From contig NZ_JBHTAA010000002.1 in assembly GCF_042663225.1 (NCBI RefSeq), positions 186,001-250,000 on the forward strand: 64,000 nt of DNA, written 5' to 3'. How positions within the stretch are numbered: the first letter of the stretch is position 1; the number at the start of each line of letters is the position of its first letter. This document shows positions 59,760 to 64,000 of the stretch, in pieces. The translations under genes and the position numbers were made by a program. The DNA comes from Haloferax namakaokahaiae (GTDB lineage Archaea; Halobacteriota; Halobacteria; Halobacteriales; Haloferacaceae). The notes under the pieces are model-generated. The model searched no databases. It saw only the letters and a program-made list of their open reading frames with translations, and was not told the DNA's origin.

Positions 59760-60448
59760 TTCAAGTGGACGAGATCGACGTTTCCTACGGCAACATCCAG
59801 GTGCTGTGGGACCTCTCTTTCGAAATCTCAGAAGAAGACCAAGTCGTCTCGATAGTCGGACCTAACGGCGCGGGGAAATCGACGCTCCTCAGTGTGATGT
59901 CTGGACTCCACCCGTTCGACGATGGCAGCGTGACCGCCTGGGGTGAAGACGTCTCCGAGATGACCCCCTCCGAAATCGTCCAACGCGGCTTCGTTCACGT
60001 CTCAGAGGAGCGAAACCTGTTCGGAGACATGACGGTCCGCGAGAATCTCGAGATGGGGGCCTACACGCAGCGGAGTTCTCTCGAAGAGACGATGCAAGAG
60101 GTGTTCGAACTCTTCCCGATTCTCGAAGAGCGGCAGAACCAACGTGCCGCATCGATGAGCGGCGGCCAGCAACAGATGCTCGCCATCGGTCGAGGGTTGA
60201 TGGCGAAACCGAAAATTCTGGCCCTCGACGAACCCTCCGAGGGACTCGCACCGAAGATTACGAACCGCGTGTTCGAGAAAATCGACGAGATTAGTGAGGA
60301 GGTGACCGTACTCCTCATCGAACAACACGTGCACAAAGCGTTGGGGCTGGCCGACCGTGCGTACCTGTTGGAGAACGGTGAGATCGTCACAGAGGACACT
60401 GGGCCGGCGCTCTTGGAATCCGACCACATCAAAGAAGCGTACCTCTAA
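59756..60448 (+). CDS. livF: branched-chain amino acid-type ABC ATPase LivF, second system
   Basis: 230 residues. Walker A GPNGAGKST, FVHVSEERNLFGDMTVRENL, signature SMSGGQQQMLAIGRGL, Walker B ILALDEPSEGLAP and LLIEQHV are complete. Coupled to livG by ATGA. The permease and binding-protein genes lie downstream on the opposite strand, converging on this gene. Confidence 0.93.
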   Translation: MIQVDEIDVSYGNIQVLWDLSFEISEEDQVVSIVGPNGAGKSTLLSVMSGLHPFDDGSVTAWGEDVSEMTPSEIVQRGFVHVSEERNLFGDMTVRENLEMGAYTQRSSLEETMQEVFELFPILEERQNQRAASMSGGQQQMLAIGRGLMAKPKILALDEPSEGLAPKITNRVFEKIDEISEEVTVLLIEQHVHKALGLADRAYLLENGEIVTEDTGPALLESDHIKEAYL

Positions 60449-60495
60449 CTCCCGCGCGAGCTTTTCTTTTCGTTTCGTTCAGTCGCTGGTGAACC

Positions 60496-60518
60496 GCCCC
60501 GGGGTCAAGCCCCGAGGC
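60496..60518. terminator. GC-rich hairpin between convergent transporter units
   Basis: Arms CGGGG and CCCCG around TCAAG form the core; with one mismatch the stem extends to GCC/GGC outside. It lies 48 bases after the livF stop and 63 before the livM stop. It suits a bidirectional terminator. Similar TCAAGCCCCGAGGC sequence can occur at the ends of IS200/IS605-type elements, so an old element end is the alternative. Confidence 0.45.
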
Positions 60519-60580
60519 ATTCGCCTTGATTCTTCCGTAGACTCCGATGCAGGTTCTGCAAAAAGTAGAATCGCACTCGT

Positions 60581-61609
60581 TCAGCGGCCGCCTTCGACGT
60601 CTGTTCCACCTCCTTCTCGTTCGCTCGTGAGTCCGACGTCCGCGAGGATGTCTCGGATAGACCGAACGACGCCCTGGCGGAAGTACAGGAACAGCACGAT
60701 GAGGAGTGCGCCGAAGATAGCCGACTGCCACGATTGGAGACTCTGAGCGGAACTCAGGAACTCTTCGACAGCGACGATGATAGTGGCCCCGACAATCGGA
60801 CCCAGCGTGGTACGGAGTCCGCCGACGACGAGCACGATGAGGACGATGACGTCCACGGCGAGGAAGGTGAAACTACCCGGGAGGATGTAACCCGACTCGC
60901 GGGCGAAGAACACGCCGATGATACCGACGAGGAACGCGGCGATGAATCCCGCGATGGTCTTGTACCGAACCACGTCGATACCGATCGACTCGGCGGCGAC
61001 TTCGTCCTCTCTGATGGCGTCGAAGGCGATACCGTACTTCGAGTGGACGAGTCGGAGGTAGATGCCGAGCGTCCCCACGAACAAGAGCAAGACGAGGTAG
61101 TAGAGCACGAGTTTCGTCTCGATACCGAGGGCGTCGGCGACGACGTCGAGCCCGAGGTACTCGTACGGGAACCCAGTCGATCCGCCGGTGATGTCGCGGG
61201 CCCCGACGAATATCTCGCTGAATACGAGTTGCAGGTTCAGCGTCAGAATCGAGATGAGGACGACGGTGAAGTTGCGCTTGGCCGAGACGTAACTGACGAG
61301 CAGGCCGATGAGACCGCACGCGAGTGCCGCGATGGGAAGGGTAACCCACGCGGAGATGGCCAACCAATCGGCTAGCAATGCCGTTCCGTAGGCACCGAAG
61401 CCGGCGAGACCTCCGATGAAGAGGAACAACTGGTCCGTGTGCCCGAACACGATGTTGAGCGCGACTGCGAACAGCGCGATGAGCAGCAGGTGCGTGAGAA
61501 CGCTCTCGTAGTACGTGCTGCCGAGAACCGCCAGCGGCGCGAGTGCGAACAGTACACTGACCGCGGTGACGTTTCGGACTTCGGTTCGAAGCGACGGTCT
61601 GGAACTCAT
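60581..61609 (-). CDS. livM: branched-chain amino acid-type permease LivM, second system
   Basis: 342 residues, eight to ten spans. LivM features: LFLFIGGLAGFGAYGTALLA, ILTLNLQLVFSEIFVGARDI, YGIAFDAIREDEVAAESIGI (cytoplasmic coupling loop) and GGLRTTLGPIVGATIIVAVE. The C-terminal tail is charged (TSEREGGGTDVEGGR). Overlaps livH by four bases. Confidence 0.92.
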   Translation of the reverse strand: MSSRPSLRTEVRNVTAVSVLFALAPLAVLGSTYYESVLTHLLLIALFAVALNIVFGHTDQLFLFIGGLAGFGAYGTALLADWLAISAWVTLPIAALACGLIGLLVSYVSAKRNFTVVLISILTLNLQLVFSEIFVGARDITGGSTGFPYEYLGLDVVADALGIETKLVLYYLVLLLFVGTLGIYLRLVHSKYGIAFDAIREDEVAAESIGIDVVRYKTIAGFIAAFLVGIIGVFFARESGYILPGSFTFLAVDVIVLIVLVVGGLRTTLGPIVGATIIVAVEEFLSSAQSLQSWQSAIFGALLIVLFLYFRQGVVRSIRDILADVGLTSEREGGGTDVEGGR

Positions 61610-62466
61610 GATATCGCCTCCGGCCGGACGAGGAGAACGACGATAGCTGTCGCAAACAGGATGATCGTGGCGATGTAAGACCCGACGAAGAAGTTGGCGA
61701 ACTGGTTCACGAGACCGAGTAAGACGCCTGCGGTAATCGCTCCGACCAAACTCCGAACACCGCCGACGATGGAGATGATAAGAGCGAACGTCGTGAACTG
61801 GAACCCGTTCGACACCGCGACTGCCGAACCGGCGGCGAACACCAGTCCGCCGAGACCCGCGACTGCGGCCGAGAGGACGAAGATGAGCGTCCGAATCCGG
61901 CGTGGATTGACTCCGACGAGGCGTGCGCCGCGTTCGTCTTGGAACACCGTCCGGGTCGCTTTTCCGAGGAACGTGCCCCGGAGGAAGCCGAACAAGATGG
62001 CGAGGACGATGGTCCCGACTGCGACGATGACGAGCGAACTCCCGGTGAGCGACGCACCGCCGACCGAGACGGTCCCGATGTCTAACGGGAGCGTGTACCG
62101 CGACGGGAAGTAGTTGATGAGCACGCCGTCGAGGAACACTGTCAACCCGAGTGTGGTAAAGATGCCGAGGAGGATGCGTTCCTCGCCGTCCGACCGATAG
62201 ACGAGCGAGAGAATCGTCCGATCGACGAGCAACCCGAAGCCTGCGACTGCGACGAGCGCGACGATCGCCGCGACGGTGAGACTCATGCCGCTGTTGACGA
62301 CGATTGTCGCCACGAGCACCGCGAGCACGGCGAAGGTACCGATGGCGAGGTTGAGCACTTCACCAAGCCCGAAGACGAGCGTGATTCCGACACCGAGCAG
62401 GGCGAGGAACACGCCGAAGGCGAGTCCGTCAACGGCGACACCCAGTAGTGTACTAGTCGTGACCAT
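61606..62466 (-). CDS. livH: branched-chain amino acid-type permease LivH, second system
   Basis: 286 residues, eight spans. Family blocks VDGLAFGVFLALLGVGITLV, GLGEVLNLAIGTFAVLAVLV, FLGKATRTVFQDERGARLVG (coupling loop) and IVGGVRSLVGAITAGVLLGL are present. It follows the binding-protein gene by about 87 bases and is coupled to livM. Confidence 0.92.
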   Translation of the reverse strand: MVTTSTLLGVAVDGLAFGVFLALLGVGITLVFGLGEVLNLAIGTFAVLAVLVATIVVNSGMSLTVAAIVALVAVAGFGLLVDRTILSLVYRSDGEERILLGIFTTLGLTVFLDGVLINYFPSRYTLPLDIGTVSVGGASLTGSSLVIVAVGTIVLAILFGFLRGTFLGKATRTVFQDERGARLVGVNPRRIRTLIFVLSAAVAGLGGLVFAAGSAVAVSNGFQFTTFALIISIVGGVRSLVGAITAGVLLGLVNQFANFFVGSYIATIILFATAIVVLLVRPEAIS

Positions 62467-62553
62467 GTTACGACTCCGATATCACCAAGCGGTCTGCACC
62501 CCCGCTCCGGTGGGTGGGGAGTGCGTCGGTGCTGTCCCGTGCTGATGGCCCCT

Positions 62554-63822
62554 TCATTGGTCTGCGGGGAGTGCGGGCAGTGCTTCGGTGCGGAACTGTT
62601 CTTCGAAACCAAAGTCACCGTCCGGGAAGTACGATGGAGCTTCCGCCGTCAGCTTGCTGTAAATCTGCACCTGGTTCTTCAGTTCGCCGTTCTCGGTGTA
62701 CTCGATTGGGTTCGCAAACAGGGTGTCGAACTTGATGCTGCGGATGGCCTCGGCGATTGCCGTCGGCTCTGCCGACCCCGCGTCTTCGATTGCTTGGGCC
62801 AGCATCTTGCCCGAGACGTAGCCGTAGGCGGTGTGAGTGTCGAACTGAGAGCCAGTCGCCTCCCCGAATCGTTGTGCGACTTCCGCGAACTCGTCGCTGT
62901 ACGGGTCCGAGTTGTGCACGTGAGTGAACCCGCCCTCGAAGGCGAGGTTGCCGAGTGCACCCGCGATGACGCCCGGCGGGAAACTCGGACCGGTGATGAC
63001 GTCTGGCGAGTATCCGAGTTCGTTCAGCTGGTTTGCGATAGTGAGCGACCCCGGCGGGTGACCCGTGGCGACCATCATTTCGATGTCCTCTGGGAACTTC
63101 CGGATGAACGACTTGAAGTCGCTCGCCCCGACGGGTGCAGCCTCGATGGCTACGTCAACGTCGAAGTGTTCTTCGATCCCCTCCTCGACGGACCGGCCCC
63201 ACGCGTAGTCACCGATAATCGCACCGACTTTCGAGTAGCCGGCGTCCGCGACGAGACTGGCCTGTGCCCGCATCGTCGTGTCCGCGGGAAGCAACCCGAC
63301 GCGGAACGTGTAGGTCGTATCGGGAGTAATCGTCTCGTTCGACCCCGACATGTGGAGAAGCATCGGCACTTCGAGTTCCTGTGCCGTTCGCGCCGTTCGG
63401 ATACCGACGTCAGAGGAGACGGGGCCAACCGTCGCCACGGCGTTCTCCTGTTCGACGAACCGGCGGAACGTCGAGTCCGCGGCGGCGGCGTCACTCTTCG
63501 TGTCGGATTCGACGATTTCGAGTTGCCGTCCGAGCACACCGCCGTCTTCGTTTACTTCCTGAACGGCGAACGCCAATCCGGCCTTGTGGGCGTTCCCCCA
63601 CGGTGTGAACGGACCCGAGAGTGGTTGGAGAGAGCCGATAACGATTGGGTCACCGGAGCCACCGCCCGACCCACCGTCTCCCGTCGTGTCTCCGTCGCCT
63701 CCACTTCCGCTACCGCCGTCGGAACCCGAGTCGCCGCCGGTACATCCGGCGAGTAATCCGGCACCCGCGACGCCACTCAGTTTCACAAAGTTCCGTCTAC
63801 GCATCAGTTTTGGCTTAACCAT
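62554..63822 (-). CDS. ABC importer substrate-binding lipoprotein, second system
   Basis: 422 residues from ATG (MVKPKLMRRRNFVKLSG), favoured because a TTTTTAAC box on the minus strand at 63845-63852 lies about 25 bases upstream. Tat signal RRRNFVKLSGVAGAGLLAGC with lipobox LAGC, then a glycine/aspartate linker and the type I binding fold (VIGSLQPLSGPFTPWGNAHK; KVGAIIGDYAWGRSVEEGIE). It shares fold and order with the first binding protein but little sequence identity in the pocket; substrate unknown. Confidence 0.92.
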   Translation of the reverse strand: MVKPKLMRRRNFVKLSGVAGAGLLAGCTGGDSGSDGGSGSGGDGDTTGDGGSGGGSGDPIVIGSLQPLSGPFTPWGNAHKAGLAFAVQEVNEDGGVLGRQLEIVESDTKSDAAAADSTFRRFVEQENAVATVGPVSSDVGIRTARTAQELEVPMLLHMSGSNETITPDTTYTFRVGLLPADTTMRAQASLVADAGYSKVGAIIGDYAWGRSVEEGIEEHFDVDVAIEAAPVGASDFKSFIRKFPEDIEMMVATGHPPGSLTIANQLNELGYSPDVITGPSFPPGVIAGALGNLAFEGGFTHVHNSDPYSDEFAEVAQRFGEATGSQFDTHTAYGYVSGKMLAQAIEDAGSAEPTAIAEAIRSIKFDTLFANPIEYTENGELKNQVQIYSKLTAEAPSYFPDGDFGFEEQFRTEALPALPADQ

Positions 63823-64000
63823 GACGTTCACAATTATTCACACCGTTAAAAATCTTTGCAGTGTGTTCTCGTCTGTGATGGCACTGTACGTTCGACAGAC
63901 AGGACGCCATGAACGCCCGATTTCGACGGATTGAGTTCGTCGAAAAACCAGATGAAGCGTGGCGAGTCGAGAATCGGCGACGATTGCGATACTGCACACG
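63823..64000. other. end of window, promoter region only
   Basis: The last 178 bases carry the promoter of the second binding-protein gene (TTTTTAAC, 63845-63852). No coding frame with protein-like content enters from the right edge. Confidence 0.5.

Noticed and set aside
1..64000. tRNA, rRNA and CRISPR features
   Set aside because: No T-arm-like GGTTCRANNCC with a matching acceptor stem, no rRNA-like stretch and no regularly spaced short repeats were found by eye; dedicated scans (tRNAscan-SE, CRISPR finders) would be decisive.

Overview
The window is a piece of a haloarchaeal (class Halobacteria) chromosome or large replicon. Proteins are strongly acidic, codons are GC-rich at third positions, several start codons sit 25-30 bases after a TTTA/TTATA-type box A with no leader, and many proteins belong to families confined to haloarchaea (PGF-CTERM exported protein, HalOD1 output domain, HTH-10 bacterio-opsin-activator-like regulators, DUF5789, an archaeal TATA-binding protein). 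The genus cannot be fixed from sequence alone. I see no rRNA, tRNA, CRISPR array or intact insertion sequence.

Region 1 (about 0.6-24.5 kb) is a loosely packed stress and accessory region. It holds a YciE/YciF ferritin-like protein with a coupled PRC-type protein, two DUF5789 proteins, a PRC-like stress protein, a zinc-ribbon protein, an acetyltransferase, dodecin, Dps, a CBS-domain protein, YihY, trehalose synthesis genes otsA-otsB, manganese catalase and two paralogous HTH-10 regulators. Dps and its neighbouring CBS protein both carry long glutamine/proline-rich, prion-like N-terminal extensions, which I consider the most striking protein feature here. A 13-bp element (best form GGCACYTGCAAGG) recurs 35-44 bases upstream of many start codons in this region and only here, suggesting a shared stress regulon. 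Decay is also visible: an FNT-family pseudogene with a frameshift and an apparent internal deletion, a frameshifted PRC-barrel pseudogene, a 5'-truncated AI-2E transporter and a short remnant of a lycopene-cyclase domain.

Region 2 (about 24.5-39 kb) contains an AT-rich gap, an MFS transporter, a three-gene operon for an FtsX/MacB-type ABC system with an exported partner protein, a LUD-domain protein, an ASCH protein, a receiver-PAS-PAS histidine kinase, an atypical tyrosine recombinase, a UbiA-lycopene cyclase fusion (carotenoid pathway) and a rhomboid protease.

Region 3 (about 39-55.3 kb) looks like a catabolic island for an unidentified substrate: TatD-type hydrolase, FAH-family hydrolase, amidohydrolase with a divergent TetR regulator and a palindromic operator between them, a thiolase-like/DUF35 pair (the thiolase lacks the usual nucleophilic cysteine), a class III CoA transferase, a BKACE (DUF849) enzyme, a DoxX-like protein, a BNR-repeat protein, and a complete branched-chain-amino-acid-type ABC importer with a fused LivHM permease. 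An IclR regulator follows, with four 17-bp TTCCCG-N5-CGGGAA-like sites around it.

Region 4 (about 55.3-64 kb) has an extra TATA-binding protein, a hypothetical protein, an L-2-hydroxyglutarate oxidase-like FAD enzyme, and a second liv-type importer split into two convergent units (livG-livF on +, binding protein-livH-livM on -).
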